Below are positions 48,286-57,394 of a stretch of 64,000 nt of DNA, piece after piece. A model generated the notes under the pieces. The model was not told where the DNA came from. It saw only the letters and a list, made by a program, of their open reading frames with translations, and did not search any database. Location of the stretch: positions 1 to 64,000 of the forward strand of contig NZ_JANATA010000001.1 in NCBI RefSeq assembly GCF_024199005.1, read 5' to 3'. The position numbers and the translations under genes are program-made. Numbering within the stretch: the first letter of the stretch is position 1; every line of letters begins with the position of its first letter. Source of the stretch: Opacimonas viscosa (GTDB taxonomy: Bacteria; Pseudomonadota; Gammaproteobacteria; Enterobacterales; Alteromonadaceae).

Positions 48286-49242
48286 ATGTGGTTATGTCCT
48301 ATATGTCGCTCCCCCTTATCCAGTCGACAGCGCACTTGGGTGTGCGATAAACAACATACGTTTGATATGGCAAAACAAGGTTATGTGAACTTATTACCAG
48401 TACAGCTCAAAAAATCCAAAGCCCCAGGTGACAGTAAAATGATGCTACAGGCGCGACAACGTTTTTTGGCAAGCGGTGCCTATGAACCTTTAGTAAATGC
48501 TATAGCTATTGCTCTGCAGAATACACCAGAAATAGCAGCGCTCAATCCACAAAGTGCGGAAAATATAGTAGAGCCAACACAACAATTCGATGATGCCTGT
48601 GCTACCGAGTCAAAGCCTCAGGGGATTTCATTATTTGAGGCCGGTTGTGGCGAGGGGTATTACACGCGAGAATTAGCGAAAAGATTACCTGCGTGTGACA
48701 TGATTACCGGTAACGATATCAGTAAAGACGCGGTATTGTTAGCCGCCAAACAAGGTCGCCAATTGATAACAGACAGCACAATACTAAAGAGTCAATTTGT
48801 TGTGGGTAATTCCTTTGCTTTACCTGTTGCTGATAACTCAGTTGATATTGTTTTGCAGATATTCGCTCCAGCTGCGGATGAGGAACTATTCAGAATTTTA
48901 GCACCTCAAGGAGTCCTCATTGAAGTGCAGCCAAATACCCAACACCTGCAAGAACTAAAAGCTAAACTTTTTGCTCATGCTGAACCCCATCTGCCCAAGA
49001 TGAAATCTATAGGTAAAACTGTCCACCAGACATTTTGTCAGTACACTTTACCGCTAAGTCCTGAGTTGACCGAGGATCTTATTTTGATGACTCCACTGGC
49101 TTTCTCTAGTATTCAGGAGAAAAAATCACAAGCAATAACCACCCTCACCGAGGTGACGGTCGATTTCTGTATTACTTTGTATCAAATGACTCATCAGGAA
49201 GCGACGGCTTCGCCTGTAGCCACGTTACAAGATGATAACTAA
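48286..49242 (+). CDS. rlmA: 23S rRNA (guanine-N1)-methyltransferase, RlmA-type
   Basis: A protein of 318 residues. The N-terminal zinc finger (Cys4, Cys7, Cys20, His24) is followed by FDMAKQGYVNLLPVQLKKSKAPGDSKMM, the near-invariant RlmA signature, and the SAM site LFEAGCGEGYYTREL. It methylates G745 of 23S rRNA in helix 35. ATG 48286 places the zinc Cys right after the start and has AGTGGA ahead of it; GTG 48274 is the alternative. Compared with E. coli RlmA there is an insertion of about 45 residues before the SAM motif, rich in Ala, Asn and Gln. Confidence 0.92.
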   Translation: MWLCPICRSPLSSRQRTWVCDKQHTFDMAKQGYVNLLPVQLKKSKAPGDSKMMLQARQRFLASGAYEPLVNAIAIALQNTPEIAALNPQSAENIVEPTQQFDDACATESKPQGISLFEAGCGEGYYTRELAKRLPACDMITGNDISKDAVLLAAKQGRQLITDSTILKSQFVVGNSFALPVADNSVDIVLQIFAPAADEELFRILAPQGVLIEVQPNTQHLQELKAKLFAHAEPHLPKMKSIGKTVHQTFCQYTLPLSPELTEDLILMTPLAFSSIQEKKSQAITTLTEVTVDFCITLYQMTHQEATASPVATLQDDN

Positions 49243-49255
49243 GGAATAGACAGGT

Positions 49256-49840
49256 ATGCATAAAGCACTTTTTTTAGACCGTGACGGTGTTATCAATGAA
49301 GACTTTGGTTATGTATTTGAACCTGCGCAGTTTGTCTTTAAAGCGGAAATATTCCCTTTAATCAAAAAGTTTCGTCAAGCAGGATACAAAGTTTTTGTCG
49401 TTACTAATCAGTCTGGTATTGCTAGAGAGTATTATAGTGTCGAAGCATTTTTGGCGCTTACTCAATGGATGTTAACACAGTTAAATGACATGGGAGCCAA
49501 TGTGGATGACGTCTATTATTGTCCGCATCATCCTATTGCTGGAAAAACAGCACTTACGATGACTTGTCGTTGTAGAAAACCGCAACCTGGTATGTTCCTC
49601 AATGCTGCTTTAGAGCATCAAATCAACCTGCATGAATCCATTATGATTGGAGATAAGCAAGGTGACATGGAAGCGGCTATTACAGCCAATTTAGCCCAAG
49701 CGTATTGGTTAACAGAGCACTCTGATACAGAAGGATTGAACGAGTTAGCCGAACTCTGTGTAGCAAACAATGTGACCACAAAAGTGACCCAAGTCGCTTA
49801 CCTAAACGAGATTAATCCGCCAGATATAGTTCTATCTTGA
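49256..49840 (+). CDS. gmhB: D-glycero-beta-D-manno-heptose-1,7-bisphosphate 7-phosphatase
   Basis: A HAD phosphatase of 194 residues that acts in ADP-heptose synthesis for the LPS inner core. Asp8 and Asp10 of LFLDRDGVINEDFGYV are catalytic; VTNQSGIAREYYS and MIGDKQGDMEAA are motifs II and IV. The zinc loop CPHHP...CRCRKPQPGM is specific to GmhB. It follows rlmA by 13 bases. Confidence 0.94.
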   Translation: MHKALFLDRDGVINEDFGYVFEPAQFVFKAEIFPLIKKFRQAGYKVFVVTNQSGIAREYYSVEAFLALTQWMLTQLNDMGANVDDVYYCPHHPIAGKTALTMTCRCRKPQPGMFLNAALEHQINLHESIMIGDKQGDMEAAITANLAQAYWLTEHSDTEGLNELAELCVANNVTTKVTQVAYLNEINPPDIVLS

Positions 49841-49893
49841 AGGGAATCCACTTTACATCTCAACTGAATCCCCAAAAAAAAAATAAAACGCGA

Positions 49894-51420
49894 TTATTTC
49901 ACGGTAGAAAATTGATTTAAGTGTTTCATTGCTCTTTTGAACAGGACATTGTCCAGAGGTTCATTCAATTGTTTAGTACTTTGTCTATCTGTTATCTCAA
50001 CTATGCCATTACTAAGCACCTGGGTCACCGTGCGCTCAGTGACAAGTACAACTGCGTCATTTTGTGTCGTGACATGCCATTTGCGGGTAGGGTTAATTAA
50101 ACTCTGACCGTTACTATATATAGCTGGAGTGACTGCACATCCCATAGCGTCTAAAACAGTTGGTATAACATCTTCATTTAAAGCAATGGAGGAGGGTGCT
50201 AAGGGTAGGTTTGAATGAATTGAACCAATGTTTTTATCATCGTGATTAATGATGACCCATGCGTAATTATTGAGATCTATCGAAGTCACAATGTTCTTGA
50301 AATAGTCAGCGTCGGCAACCGTAAAGAAAAAGCCCTGAGGTGAGTCCTGCATAGAACTCAGTAGTGTACTTTGTGAAACAACATCGATATTTTCAGGAAT
50401 AGCAATGACGTTAGACGGTAGCACCATTGTAGTTGGAATGGCGAAGCCTTTAAACAATTCGAGCACTATGGGATCAGTATTTTTTAAGTATTGATGATAC
50501 AGGCTCGGTAGTCCGTATAATAGAGTCGTCAACTGTTGGTCAAGCGATTCTGCGGTGCGATAATGAGGAACCTGTGAATGCTGCGGTAAAAAATCAGTAT
50601 TTAATGCTTCAGTCCCGTATATCACTAACCAGGGTTTAGTATTGGTCAAAGGGCAGTAAACGGGTTCTTTGGGATAGTTAAGCTGATTTATTTCATATGA
50701 AAACTGCACCGTTTTTTTGGTTTCATAGCTATTTATGTCTAATAAACCATAGCGTGACAAGGTGGTTTTAGCCGTCGCTGGGTAGGACAAAGGAAACATA
50801 TCATCTTGTTTTATAATAGGCTGATAAAGTTCAGCGTCGGCCCAGACATGCATAGCATGAGAACCAATAAAACATGCCAAAAATAAACCAATAACCGATT
50901 GGCCGATACGCTTTCTGGAAAATTTTTCAATCCGTTGCCACAAAGCATTCGCCATTAATAGCTGGAAGCTCAACCAGATGATAAACAGAACACTAAAAAA
51001 TATACCTTCTTGCCATGTAAATTGACTGGTTTGTTGGACCGCCTCATCGACAATAATATCTCGAGCGGTAAAGCTGACATGGACACCAGTACGGGTGTAG
51101 ATCAGCGCATCGAAGGCTAAGAACGCCAGACCAAGAGCGGCTAAAACAGAGCTGATGCCTTTGACAACCTTGATGTTTGAGAAGTTATAGCACAGAGGGA
51201 TGATAAATAAGATGAAAGCCAAAAAAGTAATAAAGCTGATATGACCTAACCAGTTTAACCCCAAATAAAGTTTCCCTAAAATAGACTCAGGTAATGGTGT
51301 AGCGAATACGTATATCGAACTGATCAACAGCGCTATAATAATATTGAAAAAAGCGAACCAATGGCCCCAGCTGACCAGTTTCGAAACAGTTTGACGACGA
51401 GGTGATTCGCTTAATAGCAT
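49894..51420 (-). CDS. yejM: YejM/PbgA-like inner-membrane protein (DUF3413), short form
   Basis: A protein of 508 residues homologous to YejM (LapC/PbgA), which in E. coli controls LpxC and LPS synthesis through LapB. The N-terminal half has five membrane helices, starting VSKLVSWGHWFAFFNI, and ADAELYQPIIKQDDMFPLSYPATA matches the linker. The periplasmic sulfatase-like domain is about 75-80 residues shorter than in E. coli (586) and lacks the DGLNYSRF-type segment; KPWLVIYGTEALN stands there. The position next to yejL and yejK is conserved. Confidence 0.88.
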   Translation of the reverse strand: MLLSESPRRQTVSKLVSWGHWFAFFNIIIALLISSIYVFATPLPESILGKLYLGLNWLGHISFITFLAFILFIIPLCYNFSNIKVVKGISSVLAALGLAFLAFDALIYTRTGVHVSFTARDIIVDEAVQQTSQFTWQEGIFFSVLFIIWLSFQLLMANALWQRIEKFSRKRIGQSVIGLFLACFIGSHAMHVWADAELYQPIIKQDDMFPLSYPATAKTTLSRYGLLDINSYETKKTVQFSYEINQLNYPKEPVYCPLTNTKPWLVIYGTEALNTDFLPQHSQVPHYRTAESLDQQLTTLLYGLPSLYHQYLKNTDPIVLELFKGFAIPTTMVLPSNVIAIPENIDVVSQSTLLSSMQDSPQGFFFTVADADYFKNIVTSIDLNNYAWVIINHDDKNIGSIHSNLPLAPSSIALNEDVIPTVLDAMGCAVTPAIYSNGQSLINPTRKWHVTTQNDAVVLVTERTVTQVLSNGIVEITDRQSTKQLNEPLDNVLFKRAMKHLNQFSTVK

Positions 51421-51423
51421 TAT

Positions 51424-51639
51424 TTATCCTTGAGTTGTTTTCTTAAGAACCGCACAAAACTGTTCCGTCATTTTTTGTCGGACATTGACATCAGCTTGTT
51501 GATTTAGGATATGAGTTAAACTATTACCTAGTACCATCAGAGCAAGATCTGCATTGACTTGATGTTTTTCTAAACAAAGTAATACATCCTGGAGGATTTC
51601 GTTGAATTTTTCATCATCATATTTTGACTGGATCGGCAT
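51424..51639 (-). CDS. yejL: YejL (DUF1414) small protein
   Basis: A protein of 71 residues, PIQSKYDDEKFNEILQDVL...LALMVLGNSLTHILNQ, matching the YejL family of small helical proteins of unknown role. It lies 3 bases upstream of yejM and divergent from yejK, the same order as in E. coli. Confidence 0.92.
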   Translation of the reverse strand: MPIQSKYDDEKFNEILQDVLLCLEKHQVNADLALMVLGNSLTHILNQQADVNVRQKMTEQFCAVLKKTTQG

Positions 51640-51747
51640 ATAGGTCTCGTTTTACAGTTAGGTATACAGAATAATATAAATTTATCCTTATTATAAGGAT
51701 TTTTAGATTATAATGCCCACATAGTTTGTTCGAATAGAAGATTTTAC

Positions 51748-52824
51748 ATGAGCGCGATTATCCATCATTTTGTGATGCACCAATTACATATTAATGCGGA
51801 ACAACGGTTAGCGATAAAACCACGTGCAACGTGTTTTTCAGTTTCACCAGCCATTGAAGCCTTGGCTAACGAAATTAATCAAGTGTTTAATCAAAAACCA
51901 TCCAAAGGTGTCGGTGGTTTCACTACTAAATCTGCTGCAGAAATTGCCGCAAATCACACCTCGGACAACGATGCTGCTCCCGCTGTAGACGTCGCTGAAA
52001 GTGCACCGACTTTTGCCGATTTGCTTAACGCGGGGATATCTGATGACAGCGCGTTTTTGTCATTTAGCACCGCTGCTAGTCAGTTATTAATTAAAACATT
52101 GGTAGAAGATGGTGCCGTAGAGACAGGCTTTGTCGTATTTAGCCATTATGAATATCTAGCGACTGATTATTTGTTTATAGGTGTCATCAACACTAAGCAA
52201 CACGTAGAAGTGAATCAAGAACTAGAGTTGTCCTATTCAGATCATCTTGATGTGAGTAAAATGCGCTTGGCTGTGCGTATCGATTTGACACAATTAGCCA
52301 CCCAAGCCGAACAATTCCGCTATATTAGTTTTATAAAAGGTATGATGGGGCGCAAAGTTTCTGATTTCTTTATGCGCTTTGTTGGTTGTGAAGAACAAGT
52401 CGATACGAAGCAACAAAATAAACAATTATTACAGTATGTAGATGATTATTTAGCAACGGAACAGTTAGATATTTCCGAAAAACAATCATCTCGTTCTGTA
52501 GTGGGTGAGTATTATAAGGAAAAAATTGCGGCTGGAGATGATATTGATATTTCAGAGCTAGCTGGCAAACTTCCCAAAAATGAAGACGCTCAAATTGATT
52601 TTATGGCTTTCAACCAGGCCGCAGAGAAACCTCTAGAACCAACTTTTCAACCAGATAAAGCCGCTGTTCGTACATTGGCAAAATTTTCAGGTGCCGGTGG
52701 TGGAGTGACTTTATCATTTGATCGTAACTTGCTAGGTGACAAAGTACATTATGATCCTATTACAGATACCTTAGTGATAAAGGGTGTACCGCCCAACCTC
52801 AAAGACCAGCTTAATAAAGCATAA
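51748..52824 (+). CDS. yejK: Nucleoid-associated protein YejK
   Basis: A protein of 358 residues matching YejK (NdpA), a nucleoid-associated protein. Conserved features are VVFSHYEYLATDYLFIGV, KGMMGRKVSDFFMRF and the C-terminal FSGAGGGVTLSFDRNLLGDKV with KGVPPNLKDQL. It is longer than E. coli YejK (335) mainly by an Ala/Asp/Thr-rich insertion near residues 50-90. It forms the conserved yejK-yejL divergent pair. Fifteen bases after it starts the QueD-like gene. Confidence 0.94.
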   Translation: MSAIIHHFVMHQLHINAEQRLAIKPRATCFSVSPAIEALANEINQVFNQKPSKGVGGFTTKSAAEIAANHTSDNDAAPAVDVAESAPTFADLLNAGISDDSAFLSFSTAASQLLIKTLVEDGAVETGFVVFSHYEYLATDYLFIGVINTKQHVEVNQELELSYSDHLDVSKMRLAVRIDLTQLATQAEQFRYISFIKGMMGRKVSDFFMRFVGCEEQVDTKQQNKQLLQYVDDYLATEQLDISEKQSSRSVVGEYYKEKIAAGDDIDISELAGKLPKNEDAQIDFMAFNQAAEKPLEPTFQPDKAAVRTLAKFSGAGGGVTLSFDRNLLGDKVHYDPITDTLVIKGVPPNLKDQLNKA

Positions 52825-52838
52825 GGACACAGAAGAAT

Positions 52839-53720
52839 ATGCAGTTGTTTGTAAATGACCTGACCGTTATGGATTTTTCTTACTTGTGCCCTGACCGAGG
52901 AATGGTCGGTGAAAGTTGGATCGTGGATGTCGCCTTGAATGGTGAACTCAACGAAGAAAGCATGATTTTGGATTTTGGCAAAGTCAAAAAACAGCTTAAA
53001 AGCTTGATTGACGAATATGTTGACCACAAGCTTTTAGTGCCGGTAGACCATACATACAGCAAAGTTGTCCATGATGAAGCTAGTGATGTTGTTAAAGTGT
53101 CTTTTTTACGTCCTTCTGGACAAAGTATCCATCTACTATGTCCTGCTGAAGCTTATGCGTTTATCTATAGCGATCAAATTGATATGGCATCGGTTGGCAA
53201 ATATTTGCAACAAGTCATTGCGATACATTTACCTGATAACGTCGCAGATATTGAATTATTCCTACGTGCCGAAGTTATCGATACTCCGTTTTACCACTAT
53301 ACGCACGGACTTAAAAAACATGATGGTAATTGTCAACGTATAGCACATGGCCATCGTTCCAAAATCTTAATCGAAAAAAACGGTGACTTATCACTTGAGG
53401 CAATGCAGTACTGGGCGAAACGTTGGGCTGACATTTACGTTGCTACTGCGGAAGATCAAATACAAATTAACGAGTTAAAAACTGATTATCTTGATGTCAA
53501 TGACACCTCGCATTATGCATTTGCATATGAGTCTTCACAGGGATATTTTGAAATAGTACTACCAAAAAATATTACCGAGATAATCAATACAGATACAACC
53601 GTTGAATGTTTGGCACAGTTCTTATTAGAACAATCCGAAGCTGATGCTCCAGATACTGCATTTACCATTCATGCTTATGAAGGGGTCGGCAAAGGAGCAC
53701 GAATAAAAAGTGTGGGGTAG
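52839..53720 (+). CDS. Two-domain 6-pyruvoyl-tetrahydropterin synthase/QueD-like protein
   Basis: A protein of 293 residues made of two PTPS-like halves. The first (1-75) aligns with QueD but the zinc His positions are lost (MDF for AAH, VGES for HGHS); it keeps DFGKVKKQL and the catalytic VDHKLL. The second (about 145-290) has the zinc and Cys set, FYHYTHGLKKHDGNCQRIAHGHRS, and a C-terminal Glu in HAYEGVGKG, but lacks the DH motif. Each half supplies what the other lacks, so a joint active site or loss of the classic reaction are both possible. QueD makes 6-carboxytetrahydropterin for queuosine. Follows yejK in the same transcript. Confidence 0.78.
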   Translation: MQLFVNDLTVMDFSYLCPDRGMVGESWIVDVALNGELNEESMILDFGKVKKQLKSLIDEYVDHKLLVPVDHTYSKVVHDEASDVVKVSFLRPSGQSIHLLCPAEAYAFIYSDQIDMASVGKYLQQVIAIHLPDNVADIELFLRAEVIDTPFYHYTHGLKKHDGNCQRIAHGHRSKILIEKNGDLSLEAMQYWAKRWADIYVATAEDQIQINELKTDYLDVNDTSHYAFAYESSQGYFEIVLPKNITEIINTDTTVECLAQFLLEQSEADAPDTAFTIHAYEGVGKGARIKSVG

Positions 53721-53790
53721 TTTAATCCCGATATGCCACTCGAAACTAGCATAACATTATAGGAAAATGTCGTTTTGTCGATAAGTGATT

Positions 53791-54288
53791 ATGCACACTC
53801 ATTCTACTCACTTATCAAAACCTTTAGACATCGATGTGACTAACCCTGTCACCGCTAGTAGTGTGCGTGTTCAACAACTGGCCCATCGGGTTAACAACCT
53901 TGCCGATTTTCAGTTTCTTTTAGCTACTGCTGCAGCTCGTTTTCAATTACCTGTCCAAGCAAAAACTAACACAGTGATTGAAGATACTGGAAATACACCC
54001 ACCGTCGCTCATGATATCCTAAATAATGCTCAAAAAAAACATCCACTTTCCACGCAAGACAGGCACTATCAATACAGTCACTTAAACAGTCAATACATGG
54101 CCGGTGGACAATTCGATTCGTTAAAATTACATTTGTTAATGCATCCGGAACCGTTGAGTTTGTACAATAACCCTTACCGTCTAGGTGAAGATATTTTAGC
54201 CAATGGCTTCTTTTTAGAACAACACCAAGAAAATAGTGTTAGAGCGACGGATCCTACTGCTCTGCATGACATCTATATAAAACCTTAA
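53791..54288 (+). CDS. Uncharacterised protein, possibly VC2046/SO_2500-like
   Basis: A protein of about 165 residues without membrane segment or known catalytic motif. It opens MHTHSTHLSKPLDIDVTN and contains LAHRVNNLADFQFLLATAAARF, reminiscent of the VC2046/SO_2500 family of small gammaproteobacterial proteins; this is a loose match. Start is ATG 53791 or GTG 53785. The C-terminal half (HLLMHPEPLSLYNNPYRLGED) is more regular. It is close to the QueD-like gene (70 bases). Confidence 0.55.
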   Translation: MHTHSTHLSKPLDIDVTNPVTASSVRVQQLAHRVNNLADFQFLLATAAARFQLPVQAKTNTVIEDTGNTPTVAHDILNNAQKKHPLSTQDRHYQYSHLNSQYMAGGQFDSLKLHLLMHPEPLSLYNNPYRLGEDILANGFFLEQHQENSVRATDPTALHDIYIKP

Positions 54289-54446
54289 TTTTTATAAGGT
54301 TTTGTGCCAAGGCTTGATGACTGTATTACTTTCTTTAGTGGTATCTCAATTTTTAAAGTGATTTTTTCTCGTGAAGTTTATCCGTATTCGTTATAATTAG
54401 TTTGCATTTTGCATTGGTTTTACGTTCCAACTCGCAAGGAAAAATT

Positions 54447-55442
54447 ATGTCCCAATATATCGTTTGTGCGCTATACAAATTCGTCACGCTTGAAAATTAT
54501 AAAAGCCTGCGTGAACCACTTCACCAAACTATGCTTGATCATCAGATTAAAGGTACTCTCTTACTTGCTGAAGAGGGAATCAACGGTACGATTTCAGGCC
54601 CTCGAGAAGGTATTGATGCGTTACTTGCATATCTAAATGCTGATCCTCGTTTAAATCCAGTATCCACCAAAGAATCTCTGCATGAGGAACAACCTTTTTA
54701 TCGCACTAAGGTCAAATTGAAAAAAGAAATTGTGACATTAGGTGTACCTGGAATTGATCCACTTAAAACAGTCGGGACCTATGTCAAACCCAAAGACTGG
54801 AATGCATTAATTAGTGATCCTGAGGTTTTTGTAGTTGATACACGCAACGATTACGAAATTGAAATAGGGACATTTAAACATGCCGTTGATCCTAATACGA
54901 AAACATTTCGTGAGTTTCCAGAGTATGTTGCACAGAATATGGATCCCAACAAACATAAAAAAGTTGCTATGTTTTGCACTGGTGGGATCCGCTGTGAAAA
55001 ATCTACTGCGTTTATGAAAGAACAAGGTTTTGCAGAAGTGTATCATCTAGAAGGTGGTATTTTACAGTACCTAGAAGATGTACCTAAAGAAGAAAGCTTA
55101 TGGGAAGGTGACTGCTTTGTTTTTGATAATCGGGTTGCTGTTAATCATGATTTAGAAAAAAGTATCTACGACCAATGTTACGCATGTCGTTTACCGATTA
55201 CTGAAGAAGACAAAGCGTCTGCTGTGTATGAGCCTGGGGTGTCCTGTCCTAAATGTCATGGTACACATACCGATGAACAAATAGCACGCTTTAGAGAACG
55301 AGAAAAACAAGTTAATCTCGCTAGAGCTCGTGATGAGGAGCACGTTGGATCTGAAGCGCACCGTGTAACGGTTGAACGTCGGCGAACCAAGGCTGAACAA
55401 ATGCGTCAACGCAGATTAGCCGCGCAACAACAGCAACAGTAA
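54447..55442 (+). CDS. trhO: tRNA uridine(34) hydroxylase, rhodanese type
   Basis: A protein of 331 residues of the YceA/TrhO family, which hydroxylates U34 of tRNA with molecular oxygen. N-terminal acylphosphatase-like domain ([19 protein letters not shown]), then a rhodanese domain with Cys177 in [15 protein letters not shown] and a C-terminal cysteine region (CYACRLP, CPKCHG) and an Arg/Gln-rich tail. AAGGA precedes ATG 54447. The 158 bases upstream contain no gene. Confidence 0.94.
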   Translation: MSQYIVCALYKFVTLENYKSLREPLHQTMLDHQIKGTLLLAEEGINGTISGPREGIDALLAYLNADPRLNPVSTKESLHEEQPFYRTKVKLKKEIVTLGVPGIDPLKTVGTYVKPKDWNALISDPEVFVVDTRNDYEIEIGTFKHAVDPNTKTFREFPEYVAQNMDPNKHKKVAMFCTGGIRCEKSTAFMKEQGFAEVYHLEGGILQYLEDVPKEESLWEGDCFVFDNRVAVNHDLEKSIYDQCYACRLPITEEDKASAVYEPGVSCPKCHGTHTDEQIARFREREKQVNLARARDEEHVGSEAHRVTVERRRTKAEQMRQRRLAAQQQQQ

Positions 55443-55567
55443 ATCAGGTTCTTCTGTTATTTACGTATTAAAAGCAAGGCCTAAAGTAGGCTAACTATAC
55501 TTTAGGTCACTTGTGACATTTCTAGAATAAGGTAATATACATTATACTTAAGCAGAAGGACGTAATT

Positions 55568-55813
55568 ATGACTAAAGTAGAAATGAGCGAAAAAGAACTC
55601 GCACAGATTAAACAAGAATTTGATTTTTTTGATCGTGATAGTAATGGACAATTATCTTTAACTGAATTTATCGAGTTACTTACCGTACTGAGCCCCAAGA
55701 CCAAGGTATCCGCAGTGGAGGAAGGTTTTAATCTGATTGATGACAACCACGATGGCTTTATTGATTTTGAAGAGTTTGCCAACTGGTGGAAAGAAGGTTG
55801 GTGGGAATACTAG
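55568..55813 (+). CDS. Small two-EF-hand calcium-binding protein
   Basis: A cytoplasmic protein of 81 residues with two canonical EF-hand loops: DRDSNGQLSLTE (22-33) and DDNHDGFIDFEE (58-69), each with Asp at position 1, Gly at 6 and Glu at 12. The C-terminus is aromatic (WWKEGWWEY). It looks like a minimal calmodulin-type sensor. No signal peptide. AGAAGGA lies about 6 bases before the ATG. Its partner is unknown. Confidence 0.85.
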   Translation: MTKVEMSEKELAQIKQEFDFFDRDSNGQLSLTEFIELLTVLSPKTKVSAVEEGFNLIDDNHDGFIDFEEFANWWKEGWWEY

Positions 55814-55860
55814 CCACGAAGTATTCCACTTTGTCCTTCTTTGTTATTTGAGTGTATACC

Positions 55861-55895
55861 AAAAGCCAAGCTTATTCAGAGCTTGGCTTTTTTTT
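55861..55895. terminator. Bidirectional terminator overlapping the helicase gene end
   Basis: A 12-bp stem AAAAGCCAAGCT / AGCTTGGCTTTT with a 7-base loop and eight T. On the - strand the first arm codes for the last residues (Lys-Pro-Ser region) of the DEAD-box helicase, whose stop lies in the loop side. Confidence 0.9.
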
Positions 55896-57176
55896 GATGA
55901 TCGGCATATGGCCCATATCAATGCCAGCACCAGTATCTACTCGCTTGGTGTGCGTTTTTACCGATTTTTTTGTAGGTGAATTCGTTTTTTGCAGGTTTGA
56001 CTTGCGAGTTTTACCCTTTAGGTCTACGCCTTTAAATTTTGCAGGGTGCTCGGGATGGGCACCAATATCGATGCTTTGTCCTAGGTTTTGTTGAATATGT
56101 ATAAAACTTTGCCAGTCACGGGGTCCTACTAAAGCTATAGCATTGCCTTTGCTGCCAGCACGGCCTGTTCTTCCGATGCGATGAACGTATTCTTCAGCTT
56201 GTTTAGGTAAATCAAAATTAATGACCAAAGATACTTTTTTTAGATCCAAGCCTCGAGAAGCGACATCAGTTGTGACTAATACGTCATGCTGACCAGCAGA
56301 AAAAGCTGACATAATATGTGCACGTTGACTTTGCAATAAATCACCACGCAATGCGACGGCATTGACTGCATGCTCAGCAAGCATCGATTTTAACGTTTCA
56401 GTGTCTTCTCTAGTCGCACAAAACACAATTGCTTGATTGTATTTTTCACTCGTTAATAGATGTGCCAATAAGGTGTGTTTATGTTCGATGTGGTCCGTGA
56501 AGTACCAGCGTTGGGAAATATCAGCATGCACCGAAAAACTGTTATCTAGGATAACTCTTTCTGGAGTTTTTAATAAAGAATCCGTAACAGCGGTTAGAGC
56601 AGGGCTATCTAGCGTTGCAGAAAACAACATCGTTTGTCTTTTGCGATGATCCGCTTGGCGGTTAATCGCAAGTAATTCTTCGGCAAAACCTAAATCTAAC
56701 ATACGGTCTGCTTCATCATATACTAACACTTCTAGACCGTTGAGAAATAGGCTGCGGTCACTCAAATGGTCAGCTATACGTCCCGCGGTACCGACAATAA
56801 TATGGGGATTACGGCGGAGTGCTTTCACTTGGTCGTTATAGTTTTCACCACCTACAATCAACTGAGGTTGTATCGACAGATTTGTACATAGCTTTTTGAT
56901 TTCAATAAATACTTGTTTTGCCAGTTCACGAGTAGGCGCAAGAATCAATGCACGTGGATCTTTGCGTGATAAGGCTTTGGTTTTTAATAAACGATGTAAA
57001 ATAGGTAAAACAAACGCAAACGTTTTACCTGACCCAGTTCTGGAGCAAGCTAAAACATCTCTACCTAACAGCGCATAAGGAATCGTTCGTTGTTGGATCA
57101 GTGTTGGCTCGGTAAATGACTGAGCATCTAATATTTTTACGATGCGGTGGTCAAGATCTAGATCGGTAAATGACAA
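55872..57176 (-). CDS. DEAD-box ATP-dependent RNA helicase
   Basis: A helicase of 434 residues. Q-motif (PTLIQQRTIPYALLG), motif I SRTGSGKT, Ia PTRELA, II DEAD in VLVYDEADRMLDLGF, III SAT, and motifs V/VI (TDVASRGLDL, HRIGRTGRAG) are all there. It most resembles SrmB/RhlE-type helicases used in ribosome assembly or RNA decay. The C-terminal tail is basic and ends GAGIDMGHMPIIKKKP. A more precise subfamily cannot be fixed by eye. Confidence 0.93.
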   Translation of the reverse strand: MSFTDLDLDHRIVKILDAQSFTEPTLIQQRTIPYALLGRDVLACSRTGSGKTFAFVLPILHRLLKTKALSRKDPRALILAPTRELAKQVFIEIKKLCTNLSIQPQLIVGGENYNDQVKALRRNPHIIVGTAGRIADHLSDRSLFLNGLEVLVYDEADRMLDLGFAEELLAINRQADHRKRQTMLFSATLDSPALTAVTDSLLKTPERVILDNSFSVHADISQRWYFTDHIEHKHTLLAHLLTSEKYNQAIVFCATREDTETLKSMLAEHAVNAVALRGDLLQSQRAHIMSAFSAGQHDVLVTTDVASRGLDLKKVSLVINFDLPKQAEEYVHRIGRTGRAGSKGNAIALVGPRDWQSFIHIQQNLGQSIDIGAHPEHPAKFKGVDLKGKTRKSNLQKTNSPTKKSVKTHTKRVDTGAGIDMGHMPIIKKKPSSE

Positions 57177-57263
57177 GGTGTTTCCTCAAAGCATAAGCAT
57201 AGAAATTATTTTCTTTGTTATTATAGCAAGTTCAAGTGTTTAGGTAACGCACTTTACATTAGG

Positions 57264-57303
57264 TAATAAAAAACCTGAGTTTGCACTGATACAAACTCAG
57301 GTT
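57264..57303 (-). terminator. Intrinsic terminator of the CoA-transferase operon
   Basis: On the - strand, a 12-bp stem AACCTGAGTTTG / CAAACTCAGGTT with an 8-base loop leads into TTTTTTATT. It lies about 90 bases after the scoB-type gene. Confidence 0.85.
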
Positions 57304-57394
57304 GGAATAGACAGCAAATATATAAACAAGATTATTTAATTATCATGTCATACGCTCACAGAGGTGACTTAGATGCTGATTTATCAGATCTAAG

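Noticed and set aside
53767-53784. Five-codon ORF MSFCR ending right before a GTG start
   Set aside because: Too short and without conservation evidence; likely chance.
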